Shown here: positions 1 through 7,199 of the stretch, piece after piece
Layout of the letters: each line of letters starts with the position of its first letter
Numbering within the stretch: position 1 is the first letter of the stretch
NCBI GenBank assembly: GCA_021298235.1
Contig: JAJTDX010000116.1
Location: 1-10,461, forward strand
Length of the DNA: 10,461 nt
Direction: 5' to 3'
Origin: Cryomorphaceae bacterium
Lineage (GTDB): Bacteria; Bacteroidota; Bacteroidia; Flavobacteriales; Crocinitomicaceae
The notes under the pieces: model-generated
What the model was told of the DNA's origin: nothing
What the model saw: the letters and a program-made list of their open reading frames with translations, nothing else
Database searches by the model: none
Program-made: the position numbers and the translations under genes

Positions 1-628
1 CCTCTGTTAAATTGAAATGGGATAAATGATGAGAATGATGCAGTGCGTTGAGAATTAAGACCTCTGTTCCGATAACTTTTTCGGCTTCCCGATCGGAAAT
101 TGTTTTCGCATCCGTGATATAGGTTAACCCACCTATACGAAAGCCATACACTGGCATTTTGTAATGCATTACTTCAATTGGAAGAATTTCTACTTCAGGG
201 GTCACATTGAAGGGCTCATTGATAATCGTGTGGAGCTTCAATTCAGGAATTCCGGGATACCGTTCATTCGAAAACACATAATGGAATTCACGCTTCAGTG
301 CTGCCCCTACCCTTTCTGTGCAAAATACATCCATGGCTTTCCCCTGTCTGTAATTAAATGCACGCACATCGTCGAGTCCTGCGACATGATCCTTGTGTTC
401 ATGTGTAAAAAGGATGGCATCCAACTGTTTCACTCCCGCTCGCAACATCTGTTGCCGAAAATCAGGGCCAGTGTCTATCACGATCTTTCGACCTTCAACC
501 TCAATCAGAATACTGCTTCGGAGTCGATTATCTCTCTCATCCCGTGATGTACAAACAGTACAATCGCATGCGATTACAGGAACACCCTGAGAAGTGCCAG
601 AACCGAGTATGGTCGCACTGATTTTCAC
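1..628 (-). CDS. MBL-fold metallo-hydrolase, PhnP-like (partial, 3' end outside window)
   Basis: This frame stays open on the minus strand to the left edge: 209 codons are visible and no stop is reached. The translation starts with a beta-lactamase-fold signature (LGSGTSQGVPV, residues 8-18), followed by a Cys cluster (CDCTVC, 21-26), then IDTGPDFR (51-58) and the metal-binding THEHKDH (75-81). His155 and Asp173 (in YITDAK) are the likely further metal ligands. The PhnP-like branch of this superfamily hydrolyses phosphodiesters and often has an extra Cys-rich structural zinc site, which fits the Cys cluster. The substrate cannot be told from sequence. The start is taken as GTG at 628-626: an in-frame stop lies just upstream and no ATG fits. 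It begins two bases after the stop of the DUF423 gene, so it is probably the fifth gene of that operon. The C-terminal His-rich stretch (LHHSHHLSHF) matches the family. Family confidence is high, substrate unknown. Confidence 0.9.
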   Translation of the reverse strand, partial: MKISATILGSGTSQGVPVIACDCTVCTSRDERDNRLRSSILIEVEGRKIVIDTGPDFRQQMLRAGVKQLDAILFTHEHKDHVAGLDDVRAFNYRQGKAMDVFCTERVGAALKREFHYVFSNERYPGIPELKLHTIINEPFNVTPEVEILPIEVMHYKMPVYGFRIGGLTYITDAKTISDREAEKVIGTEVLILNALHHSHHLSHFNLTE

Positions 629-630
629 AC

Positions 631-1017
631 TTAACTTTTTGTTCTGTATAATTTAACCAAAAAAACAACCCATCCTGCAATCATCAGCGCTCCTCCAACA
701 GGTGTCACGGGACCAAGAATTCGAATATTTACGGATAAAAGCTCACTAATTGAGATTAAATATATGGAGCCGGAAAAGAACAGCGTTCCGGTTAGGATCA
801 ATCTATATACCCACTTCATGCAAAACGCAATACGGTCCTCACAAAAGCCCAAAACCAATAGAGACAAGGAGCTATACCATTGATACCGAACACCAACTTC
901 GAAGGTCTGAAGACGCTCAACACTGATAAGATTCTTTAATCCATGCGCTGCAAATGCTCCCAAGACAATAGAGAGTACGAGTATCAAGGAAGCTGTTAAA
1001 ACTATTTTTCTATTCAT
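631..1017 (-). CDS. DUF423 family small integral membrane protein
   Basis: The 128-residue product matches the DUF423 family (YgdD/YwdK type): an N-terminal helix with the characteristic LGAFAAHGLK (residues 19-28), then VRYQWYSSLSLLVLGF, and two more hydrophobic segments with GSIYLIS and the conserved closing LGPVTPVGGALMIAGW. I count about four membrane-spanning helices and no catalytic residues. DUF423 proteins are about 120-130 residues and sit in the inner membrane; their biochemical function is not established, so none is assigned. The start overlaps the end of the upstream deacetylase-like gene by 8 bases, which implies translational coupling, and the MBL-fold hydrolase begins 2 bases after its stop. 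Confidence 0.9.
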   Translation of the reverse strand: MNRKIVLTASLILVLSIVLGAFAAHGLKNLISVERLQTFEVGVRYQWYSSLSLLVLGFCEDRIAFCMKWVYRLILTGTLFFSGSIYLISISELLSVNIRILGPVTPVGGALMIAGWVVFLVKLYRTKS

Positions 1018-2299
1018 TTTGGTTTAATGAGAGTGTGAATTCAAAAACTTCCTTCCAGCCGGCCCACTTACCATACCCACCGATCGTTTCATTGTGCCAA
1101 ACAAAGACAAAATCACCTCCAAATGTTTTAACCTCATCAACCAAACGATGTATAATTTCTTTAGCCTCTTCTGGTTTCAACTTCATGTAATCATGGAGGG
1201 TTCCGTCCATATATGCGAATGGATGCAGGGTAAGTTTTGACACACGATTAAATTCCAGATCAAACCATAAATGTGGCCGAGCTGTTCCGGATCTGAATCC
1301 ATAATAATCGGGATAGCCCATTGAATAGTCGTGCCTGATCTCTGCAGTTTCGAGATGCTGTAAGGTGTAAGGCAGTTGAAGTTTTAAAAAATGTTGACGG
1401 CTGTGGTCCACATCTATCTCGATGATATCCTCCAAGCGTTCCTTTTCGAGGTTCAGGAAAAATTCATAGCTGTTCGACTTGTAGCTCGGATGAATTCCAA
1501 TTTTAAATTCTTTGGAAAGCTTTTTAATCAGCCTCCGATGCTTTTTATTCTTAAAAGAAACATTCCGATCGAATTTCGTAAAATCTCCTAACAACCAGAA
1601 AAGTACAGGTTCAAATCCCCTTAATTTTAATTCGAGAATTTGATCGTATGTATCGTAGGGATCTTTCTGACCGCCATATATAACTTGTTCACGCTCAAGT
1701 ATTCGTTGTGCCCTCCCCTTTAAAATATCTTTTGAGATAGCTAACCAGTGTCGCACACCTCCTTTTAGCTTATATGCATACGCATTGTCAATGTCAAACG
1801 TAGGTAACATGCGGAAATTCGGCCGTTTGTGGCCCAACGCATTTCCGTTGCTCTCATTTAAGAAACGAATTAAAGCCTCTGCCCATCGGTCGCACACAAC
1901 CTTATCCAACCAGCTAAAGCGGTACAAAACACTGTTCGTAGCAGGAAATCTACCGTGCTTATCTAAAATTTTGGAGTTGTATTCCTCCATTCTGCTCAAA
2001 ATATAGAAGACAGCCCCCAGGGGATCCATCTTTCCATTGATCGCCAAACATTCTTCTTGGCAAAAAATACCCTTGTCTATCCCGTATACCTGCGTTCCTT
2101 CATCGAAAAGGATCGGTGAAGGAATAATTTGAGCAATGCCTTCTAGTTTGTCAGAGGAATAATTCAATCTTGGGCCGGTGTGATTCTGGAAAGACGAAAT
2201 ATCCGATGTTGTAACATACTCAATTTCTCGTTCACTCAATACAAAATCGAGTATATACTTTAATCGCTCAGAGCTTTTATGAACAAAAATGAGCAACAT
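1010..2299 (-). CDS. Polysaccharide deacetylase family protein (DUF7033-type N-terminus)
   Basis: This 429-residue protein resembles a Bacteroidota family with an N-terminal DUF7033-like region (about 1-150; opening MLLIFVHKSSERLKYI) and a polysaccharide-deacetylase-like NodB barrel. Barrel motifs seen are LPTFDIDNAYAYK (165-177, the Asp-containing first motif), IGIHPSYKS (267-275), HDYSMGYPDYYGFRSGT (323-339), LTLHPFAYMDGTL (356-368) and FVWHNE (399-404). The Asp and His residues could bind the catalytic metal, but I cannot confirm activity. There is no signal peptide or membrane helix, so it is probably cytoplasmic. It begins 2 bases after the stop of wecB, and its 3' end overlaps the DUF423 gene. 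Placement beside a UDP-GlcNAc 2-epimerase suggests a role in making or modifying an amino-sugar surface glycan. That role is inferred from context; the fold call is firmer. Confidence 0.85.
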   Translation of the reverse strand: MLLIFVHKSSERLKYILDFVLSEREIEYVTTSDISSFQNHTGPRLNYSSDKLEGIAQIIPSPILFDEGTQVYGIDKGIFCQEECLAINGKMDPLGAVFYILSRMEEYNSKILDKHGRFPATNSVLYRFSWLDKVVCDRWAEALIRFLNESNGNALGHKRPNFRMLPTFDIDNAYAYKLKGGVRHWLAISKDILKGRAQRILEREQVIYGGQKDPYDTYDQILELKLRGFEPVLFWLLGDFTKFDRNVSFKNKKHRRLIKKLSKEFKIGIHPSYKSNSYEFFLNLEKERLEDIIEIDVDHSRQHFLKLQLPYTLQHLETAEIRHDYSMGYPDYYGFRSGTARPHLWFDLEFNRVSKLTLHPFAYMDGTLHDYMKLKPEEAKEIIHRLVDEVKTFGGDFVFVWHNETIGGYGKWAGWKEVFEFTLSLNQNE

Positions 2300-2301
2300 T
2301 C

Positions 2302-3447
2302 TCAGAGGTCCTGAAGTATTGTTTCACAAATAAAACCTGCGGCATTCCCATCTCCATAAAATTCAGGAAAAGTAAAATCCGTTTTACGCATCAATGCATC
2401 AAAGGAAAAAAGTATACGTTCCTTGGAGTGATCGGCCAAAAGCGCATTCCCATTAGTAACCAATTCAACCCACTCTGTTTGAGGACGCAAAATAAGACAT
2501 GGTTTTTTGAAAAAGAAGGCCTCTTTCTGTAGACCACCACTATCTGTAATGATCATACGGGCATTCTTTTCCAAGGCAATGATGTCCAAAAAGCCTGCCG
2601 GTGGAATAATTTTTATATTCGGAACATTCATCAGAGTTTGATACAGCTCAGATGATAATTTTTCTTTTAGCTTTCCTGATGTTCGCGGATGAATAGGCAA
2701 CACGATGGTCAAACCTGAATTTTCCTGAATGGCCAGAAGGGCACTGAAAATTTCTTCCAGGTGTTCTGCAACGTCTGTATTCGAATCGCGATGTATGGTC
2801 ACAAGCACATAGGAATCTTTTTCCAATCCAAGTTTCTCAATAATTTGAGAACGATTTTCAGAAACCTTTGAGAAATGCATGCTGTTGTCATACATGATGT
2901 CTCCACAATGATAAAACTTAGGGTGATCAGGTGTTGCTTTGCCACTTTGTCCTGGATCAAATCCTTCTTTTAGAAGATTTTGTATAGCGCTCTCCGTTGG
3001 ACAAAACAGTAACGTAGACATGTGATCGCAAGCAATTCGGTTGATCTCTTCAGGCATCTGCTTATTAAAACTTCTCAATCCAGCTTCAATATGTATTACA
3101 GGAACATGAAGTTTTGCTGCAGCCAATGCTCCGGCAATTGTGGAGTTGGTATCTCCATACACTAAAACTGCATCAGGTCTTTCGCTTAAAATCAATTCTT
3201 CAATGCCCTCCAACATCCGCGCCGTCTGCACTCCGTGAGAGCCACTGCCAACACTTAGATTGTACTGTGGTTTGGGAATACCGAGCTCTTCAAAGAAAAC
3301 TGCCGACATATTCTCATCGTAATGTTGACCTGTATGCACGATGATTTCCTCCAGTTTTTCCGAACGTTTTTGAACAGCCCTAGAAACGGCAGAGGCCTTA
3401 ATGATTTGAGGCCGCGCCCCAACGATAGTCAGTATCTTTTTTTTCAC
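2302..3447 (-). CDS. wecB: UDP-N-acetylglucosamine 2-epimerase (non-hydrolysing)
   Basis: This enzyme interconverts UDP-GlcNAc and UDP-ManNAc, supplying ManNAc-derived sugars for surface polysaccharide. The 381 residues match the usual WecB length and GT-B-like fold. Visible signatures are IVGARPQIIKA (8-18), VYGDTNST (96-103, with Asp99), HIEAGLRS (119-126, with Glu121), MPEEINR (131-137, Glu133/134), VTIHRDSN (216-223, His219) and ITDSGGLQKEAFFF (300-313), ending with RPQTEWVELV. These correspond to the catalytic Asp, Glu, Glu and His of the E. coli enzyme and to the UDP-binding loop. It starts 9 bases after the end of the radC-like gene and is followed 2 bases later by the deacetylase-like gene. 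No truncation is seen. The downstream ManNAc-using genes, if any, are not in this window. Confidence 0.96.
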   Translation of the reverse strand: MKKKILTIVGARPQIIKASAVSRAVQKRSEKLEEIIVHTGQHYDENMSAVFFEELGIPKPQYNLSVGSGSHGVQTARMLEGIEELILSERPDAVLVYGDTNSTIAGALAAAKLHVPVIHIEAGLRSFNKQMPEEINRIACDHMSTLLFCPTESAIQNLLKEGFDPGQSGKATPDHPKFYHCGDIMYDNSMHFSKVSENRSQIIEKLGLEKDSYVLVTIHRDSNTDVAEHLEEIFSALLAIQENSGLTIVLPIHPRTSGKLKEKLSSELYQTLMNVPNIKIIPPAGFLDIIALEKNARMIITDSGGLQKEAFFFKKPCLILRPQTEWVELVTNGNALLADHSKERILFSFDALMRKTDFTFPEFYGDGNAAGFICETILQDL

Positions 3448-3456
3448 TCTCCGGGA

Positions 3457-4149
3457 TTAGGGAATCAAGCCTTCATCGGCGAAGCTAAAATAACCATTAT
3501 CACAGAAAATCAAGTGGTCAAGGACAGGTAAATCGATGTATTTTCCGAAACGAGAGATTTTTTCCGTCAAAGCTATGTCCGATTGACTTGGCTTTACTTG
3601 ACCACTGGGATGATTGTGCACCAATATGAGTGCACTGGCTTTGTCGTTCAGGGCATGTTTAAAAATCAATTTACCATCAGCGATCGTTCCTGAAGTTCCC
3701 CCTACAGATGTCTGTCGAATTGAAAGAATATGATTTGACCTATTTAATCCAATTACATGAAACTCTTCATGTGACAAATCCGCTAATTTTGGCTTCATCA
3801 CCTTGTAAACATCAGCTGAGGACGTAATCTTGGGTTGTTCCTTCTTCGAAAAACGCTGCCTTCTTCTTCCCAACTCAAGTGCGGCCATCAAGGTTACAGC
3901 TTTTGCATCTCCTATTCCTTTGATCTTTTTAAAATCCGCTAATTCGTATCGACTTAAATCCTGAAGGTCATTGTTGACATGTTGAAGCAATGCTCTTGAG
4001 AGTTCAATTGCTGAGGAATTTTTATTGCCGGTATTGAGTAAAATAGCGATTAATTCAGTGTCAGATACGGCATTTCGGCCTTTCAAAATCATTTTTTCGC
4101 GTGGACGGTCATCTTCAGCTAAGGATCTGATAGGAATGTGTTTAGTCAT
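3457..4149 (-). CDS. radC: RadC/JAB-domain family protein
   Basis: The 230-residue protein has the normal two-part RadC layout. An N-terminal helix-hairpin-helix region (about 1-100) contains DRPREKM, LIAILLNTG and KKIKGIGDAKAV (74-85). The C-terminal JAB/MPN metalloprotease-like domain has Glu128/129, the signature HNHPSG (178-183) and Asp191, so the JAMM metal-binding set Glu, His-x-His, Asp is complete. RadC was once thought to be a recombinational repair protein, but that role has been questioned and the true function is unclear. It is the first gene of the five-gene minus-strand run and is divergent from the GH3 gene. I see no clear Bacteroidota -7 element immediately upstream of this start. 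The start at 4149 aligns well with the usual N-terminus (a short lead into AEDDRPRE). Confidence 0.95.
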   Translation of the reverse strand: MTKHIPIRSLAEDDRPREKMILKGRNAVSDTELIAILLNTGNKNSSAIELSRALLQHVNNDLQDLSRYELADFKKIKGIGDAKAVTLMAALELGRRRQRFSKKEQPKITSSADVYKVMKPKLADLSHEEFHVIGLNRSNHILSIRQTSVGGTSGTIADGKLIFKHALNDKASALILVHNHPSGQVKPSQSDIALTEKISRFGKYIDLPVLDHLIFCDNGYFSFADEGLIP

Positions 4150-4160
4150 GAATGGTAAGG

Positions 4161-4210
4161 TTTTTCAACTTGAATTTAAGCATTTTATAAATAAGAATCA
4201 AGTTCAAAAA
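4161..4210. promoter_or_regulatory. Imperfect inverted repeat in the divergent radC-GH3 intergenic region
   Basis: TTTTTCAACTTGA (4161-4173) is mirrored by TCAAGTTCAAAAA (4198-4210): 12 of 13 positions are complementary, with a 24-base AT-rich spacer. It lies between two divergent starts, so a terminator role is unlikely; an operator or a hairpin in the 5' leader of the radC operon is more plausible. Function is inference only. AT-rich sequence makes chance dyads fairly common. Confidence 0.3.
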
Positions 4211-4288
4211 ATCGATTTTGTACGGTTATTGACAGTGCGGCTTTCATTAATCCTAAATAGAACCTGAAAATCATGCAATTCTTTCATT

Positions 4289-4296
4289 TACTTTTG
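4289..4296 (+). promoter_or_regulatory. Bacteroidota -7 element (TACTTTTG) for the GH3 gene
   Basis: TACTTTTG matches the Bacteroidota consensus TAnnTTTG exactly and ends 18 bases before the ATG at 4315. Only a weak -33 match (CTG at 4264-4266, spacer 22) is present. If used, transcription would begin downstream of the alternative ATG at 4273, which supports the later start for the GH3 protein. Confidence 0.45.
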
Positions 4297-4314
4297 TGGA
4301 AACTAGAACAACAG

Positions 4315-5463
4315 ATGCAAAAAATTATTCTTCCTTTCTTAACACTGACGATTCTTTTCAGCAGTTGTGCGCAGAATTCAACCAAAGAAAAAAAAGAAGT
4401 ACACGTTAAACGAGAGCAACCTAAGGTAGAGGTAACTTTTCAACTTTCAGATTTTTTAAGCGACAACAAAGACCTTGAAAATGCTGCTGAAAAAGTTTTC
4501 AAAGAGCTCGACGATACAGCAATTGTTGCTCAGTTGATTATGCCGGCAGTAGGCAGACTTGGACAAACGGATGCAACCATTCAATCATTGATTAAGAAAA
4601 GAATGATCGGTGGAGTTTTAATGCTAAACGGTTCCAAAACTGAATTTACCAAATGGATTAAAAATTACGAAACGATCAATGACAGCATCGGTAATTTGCC
4701 TTTTTTGTTCAGCGCAGATGCCGAACCATCCCTGTTTAACCGAAAGATCGCGGAGACACCAACCGTTAAGAAAGCGAATGAGATCACTTCAGAGGCAGAA
4801 GTTAACGCATGTGCTGAATTGATCGCTAAAGAATTAAATGACATCGGGATCAATTATAATTTCGCCCCGGTTGTAGATGTAGCCACCAATGCAACAGTTG
4901 GGTACCGTGGTTTTGGAAACAGTCCCAAAAATCTTATTCCATGGTCAAATTCGTTCATTCAAAACATGCAGTCACACGGAATTATTGCAACTGCCAAACA
5001 CTTTCCGGGGCATGGCCTTGTTTCGGGAGATACGCACAAATCTCTACAAACCATCAACGGAGAATTGAAAGAAATCTCCAATTATCCTGAGTTGATCAAA
5101 CAAGGCGTACTCTCCATCATGGTCGCTCACATAGCAGTACAGAACAATGAGAAATACGACACCAAAGGCATGCCTGCCACCACTTCTGAAACCATCGTAA
5201 CGAAATTACTGCGTGAGGAATATGGCTTCCGGGGGTTGATCGTAACAGATGCTATGAACATGGGAGGTGTTGCGAGTATTCCTCAATGCGAAATGAAAGC
5301 AGTGAACGCAGGTTGCGACATTGTACTCATGCCGATAGATGCGCAGAAAGCTCACCGCGACATCCTTAACCAATACCGAAAAGATCCGGAATTCAGAAAA
5401 AAGGTTGACGCCTCTGCCAAACGAGTTATCCGAATGAAGATCGCTTTGGGGTTGTTAAAATAA
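4315..5463 (+). CDS. Glycoside hydrolase family 3 lipoprotein, NagZ-like beta-N-acetylhexosaminidase
   Basis: From the ATG at 4315 this is a 382-residue protein with a lipoprotein signal: a short n-region with Lys3, a hydrophobic core, and FSSC with the lipidated Cys at 18, then a charged linker (about 23-35). The catalytic domain is single-domain GH3: NYNFAPVVDV, the conserved AKHFPGHG (Lys228, His229), the NagZ-type Asp239-x-His241 pair used as acid/base, and VTDAMNMGG with the likely nucleophile Asp312. NagZ enzymes remove GlcNAc from peptidoglycan fragments. E. coli NagZ is cytoplasmic and about 340 residues; this copy should be exported and membrane-anchored. It lacks the beta-lactamase-like C-terminal domain fused to GH3 in some Bacteroidota, and the end (KRVIRMKIALGLL) looks natural. 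An in-frame ATG at 4273 would add 14 residues ahead of the signal peptide and is disfavoured. It is convergent with the next gene, 3 bases apart. Confidence 0.88.
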   Translation: MQKIILPFLTLTILFSSCAQNSTKEKKEVHVKREQPKVEVTFQLSDFLSDNKDLENAAEKVFKELDDTAIVAQLIMPAVGRLGQTDATIQSLIKKRMIGGVLMLNGSKTEFTKWIKNYETINDSIGNLPFLFSADAEPSLFNRKIAETPTVKKANEITSEAEVNACAELIAKELNDIGINYNFAPVVDVATNATVGYRGFGNSPKNLIPWSNSFIQNMQSHGIIATAKHFPGHGLVSGDTHKSLQTINGELKEISNYPELIKQGVLSIMVAHIAVQNNEKYDTKGMPATTSETIVTKLLREEYGFRGLIVTDAMNMGGVASIPQCEMKAVNAGCDIVLMPIDAQKAHRDILNQYRKDPEFRKKVDASAKRVIRMKIALGLLK

Positions 5464-5466
5464 GGC

Positions 5467-5940
5467 TTAATGCTCTGTAAACCTGTCAACAACAGGTATA
5501 TTCATCTGTTTCCTAAAAAACTCCAAAGTTTTGTGTGCGTTTTTGTATTCGTTGAACTCGTAAAAATTCACAAATTCTTCCTTAACCTTAAATTTCAATT
5601 CATAGGTTAAAGTGGTTTCGTTGTATGGAACTCTCTCCGAGTAACTCACATTCCGTGGCAGCCATCTTCTAACTCTTGTTTTTCTGATTTTTGGAATTAA
5701 CTCAACCGATTCGATGCAAATCATTTTGCGCCAACTACCGATTCGAAGTCCGAATAGATCAAAGTATTTGCGGTATTCTCTCGAAGCGATTTTGATTTCC
5801 AATCCCTCAGTCATTTGGGCAAAAAAAATGCAGAAGACAAAGGACAAAATTGAAAAAGGAAGTGAAACCAAGCCAAACACTGTCGCCAGAAATCCATTGG
5901 AACCAGTTTTACCTTCATTGATATCGAAATACGAAGACAT
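5467..5940 (-). CDS. Small membrane protein of unknown function, possibly PH-like
   Basis: I do not recognise a characterised homologue. The 157 residues comprise a short polar N-terminus, one long hydrophobic stretch (about 17-42, perhaps a single helix or a tight hairpin), and a basic soluble region. That region begins EGLEIKIASREYRKYFDLFGLRIGSWRK (spanning 45-72) and is followed by alternating beta-like segments (IESVELIP, TLTYELKFKVK) and a C-terminal helix. The pattern resembles small Bacteroidota proteins with bacterial PH-like beta folds, but that is a guess from pattern. The ATG overlaps the purT stop by one base (TAATG), which strongly suggests translational coupling and fixes the start. 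No catalytic motif is visible. The 3' end converges on the GH3 gene. Confidence 0.8.
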   Translation of the reverse strand: MSSYFDINEGKTGSNGFLATVFGLVSLPFSILSFVFCIFFAQMTEGLEIKIASREYRKYFDLFGLRIGSWRKMICIESVELIPKIRKTRVRRWLPRNVSYSERVPYNETTLTYELKFKVKEEFVNFYEFNEYKNAHKTLEFFRKQMNIPVVDRFTEH

Positions 5941-7100
5941 TACTTCACTGAGATCTCCGCTGCAACTAACTTCGCTTTTTCAACAAGCTCCTCAACATTT
6001 TCTGTTCCGTATGCCAGCGCAACGGCCATTCGGCGGTATGGACGCGTGGAAGGCTTTCCAAAGATTTTAAAATCAGTATTTGAATATTCAGCAGCTTTCT
6101 CCAATCCTGAGAATACGGGTTGATCGACACCTTCCGAACTCGCCAGCACCACAGCGCTCGCTCCATTGCGCTCCAGCGTTACCTCGTTCACCGGCAATCC
6201 AAGTATGGCCCGTGCATGTAACTCGAATTCCGAAAAATTCTGTGTACCTGCCAGCGTAACCATTCCTGTATCATGCGGGCGAGGGGAAAGCTCAGAGAAA
6301 TATGCCCCGTCTTTTGTAATGAAGAATTCCACTCCCCAAATTCCTGCACCACCCAATGCCCGGGTAACTTTTCCAGCCATTTCCTGTGCCTCTTTCAAAT
6401 GTGAAGAATCCATTTTCATGGGTTGCCAGCTCTCCTGATAATCTCCCCTTTCCTGCCGATGTCCGATTGGCGGACAAAACAATGTCTTGCCATTTTTCTG
6501 CGTGAGCGTCAACAAGGTAATCTCGTATTCAAAATCAATGAATCCTTCGACAATCACTTCCTTCAGATCTCCTCGCGATCCCTCCATAGCATATTCCCAC
6601 GCCTTGGAAATATCCTCCTGAGACCTAATTACAGACTGGCCCTTCCCTGAAGAAGACATCAGCGGCTTGACCACACATGGGATGCCTGTAAACAGAATAC
6701 CCTCCTTCAGTTCCTCCAAACTAGTAGCATATTTATAGGGTGCTGTTCGAACTCCCACCTCCACGGCAGCTAGATCTCGGATTGCTTTTCGATTCATTGT
6801 AAAATTGGCTGCTTTTGCGCTTGGCACCACTTGAATTCCCCTATGTTCATACGCGTAAAAGCGCTCGGTACGGATTGCCTCAATTTCCGGTACAATGAGG
6901 TCCGGAGAGTGTTTCTCAACAATTCGGTCAAGTGCATCGCCATCCAGCATATTAATCACCTCATGTGCTTGAGCAACCTGCATCGCGGGTGCATCGGGGT
7001 AGCTGTCAACTGCGATAACAAATTGACCAAGACGTTGACAAGCAATCACGAATTCTTTCCCGAGCTCGCCAGAACCTAACAGCATTATTTTCTTTCTCAT
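5940..7100 (-). CDS. purT: Formate-dependent phosphoribosylglycinamide formyltransferase (GAR transformylase 2)
   Basis: PurT makes formyl-GAR from GAR, formate and ATP, a folate-independent alternative to PurN in purine synthesis. The 386-residue length is close to E. coli PurT (392). The order of features is that of an ATP-grasp enzyme: [11 protein letters not shown] (7-17) in the N-terminal domain, PEIEAI (71-76) near the GAR site, the ATP-grasp loop MSSSGKGQS (148-156), [15 protein letters not shown] (182-196), [20 protein letters not shown] (256-275) with metal-binding Glu residues, HDTGMVTL (276-283), and the closing [15 protein letters not shown]. All key segments are present. The ATG at 7100 puts MRKKI directly before LLGSGELGK, as is usual. 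It is followed by the coupled small membrane protein and is divergent from the VTC-domain gene. Confidence 0.97.
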   Translation of the reverse strand: MRKKIMLLGSGELGKEFVIACQRLGQFVIAVDSYPDAPAMQVAQAHEVINMLDGDALDRIVEKHSPDLIVPEIEAIRTERFYAYEHRGIQVVPSAKAANFTMNRKAIRDLAAVEVGVRTAPYKYATSLEELKEGILFTGIPCVVKPLMSSSGKGQSVIRSQEDISKAWEYAMEGSRGDLKEVIVEGFIDFEYEITLLTLTQKNGKTLFCPPIGHRQERGDYQESWQPMKMDSSHLKEAQEMAGKVTRALGGAGIWGVEFFITKDGAYFSELSPRPHDTGMVTLAGTQNFSEFELHARAILGLPVNEVTLERNGASAVVLASSEGVDQPVFSGLEKAAEYSNTDFKIFGKPSTRPYRRMAVALAYGTENVEELVEKAKLVAAEISVK

Positions 7101-7104
7101 ACTA

Positions 7105-7112
7105 CAAAAGTA
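7105..7112 (-). promoter_or_regulatory. Bacteroidota -7 element (TACTTTTG) for purT
   Basis: Read on the minus strand, TACTTTTG matches TAnnTTTG exactly and ends only 4 bases before the purT ATG at 7100. A TTG lies upstream (7139-7137, minus strand) with a 24-base spacer, slightly longer than the usual 17-23. If used, the mRNA would have little or no 5' leader. Confidence 0.5.
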
Positions 7113-7187
7113 GAAAAATGAATTCCTTTGGTTCTACAACTTTTTCACTTAATGTTACGTTTATATTAAGAGATTCAGCGATTCTGC

Positions 7188-7195
7188 TATCTTTA
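7188..7195 (+). promoter_or_regulatory. Probable -7 element (TATCTTTA) for the VTC-domain gene
   Basis: TATCTTTA differs from TAnnTTTG only at the last base and ends 4 bases before the ATG at 7200. I see no convincing -33 TTG at the right distance; the upstream region is AT-rich (TTTATATTAAG). A near-leaderless transcript is implied if it is used. Confidence 0.4.
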
Positions 7196-7199
7196 ACCC

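Noticed and set aside
164..547. Plus-strand open frame of 127 codons opposite the MBL-fold hydrolase
   Set aside because: Its translation has no recognisable family, and the opposite strand carries clear metallo-hydrolase motifs through the whole interval.
4229..4259. TTGACA followed by TAAATA, a sigma-70-like promoter upstream of GH3
   Set aside because: The spacer is 19 bases, the -10 is poor, and Bacteroidota primary sigma factor does not use the TTGACA/TATAAT consensus; the TAnnTTTG element closer to the start is preferred.
5481..5497. ACCTGT-CAACA-ACAGGT hairpin just after the GH3 stop, a possible terminator
   Set aside because: The stem is only 6 base pairs, no T-run follows, and it lies inside the coding sequence of the convergent gene.
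7110..7137. GTAGAA/TTCTAC inverted repeat in the purT-VTC intergenic region
   Set aside because: Only 6-base arms separated by 16 bases; easily chance, and one arm overlaps the purT -7 element.
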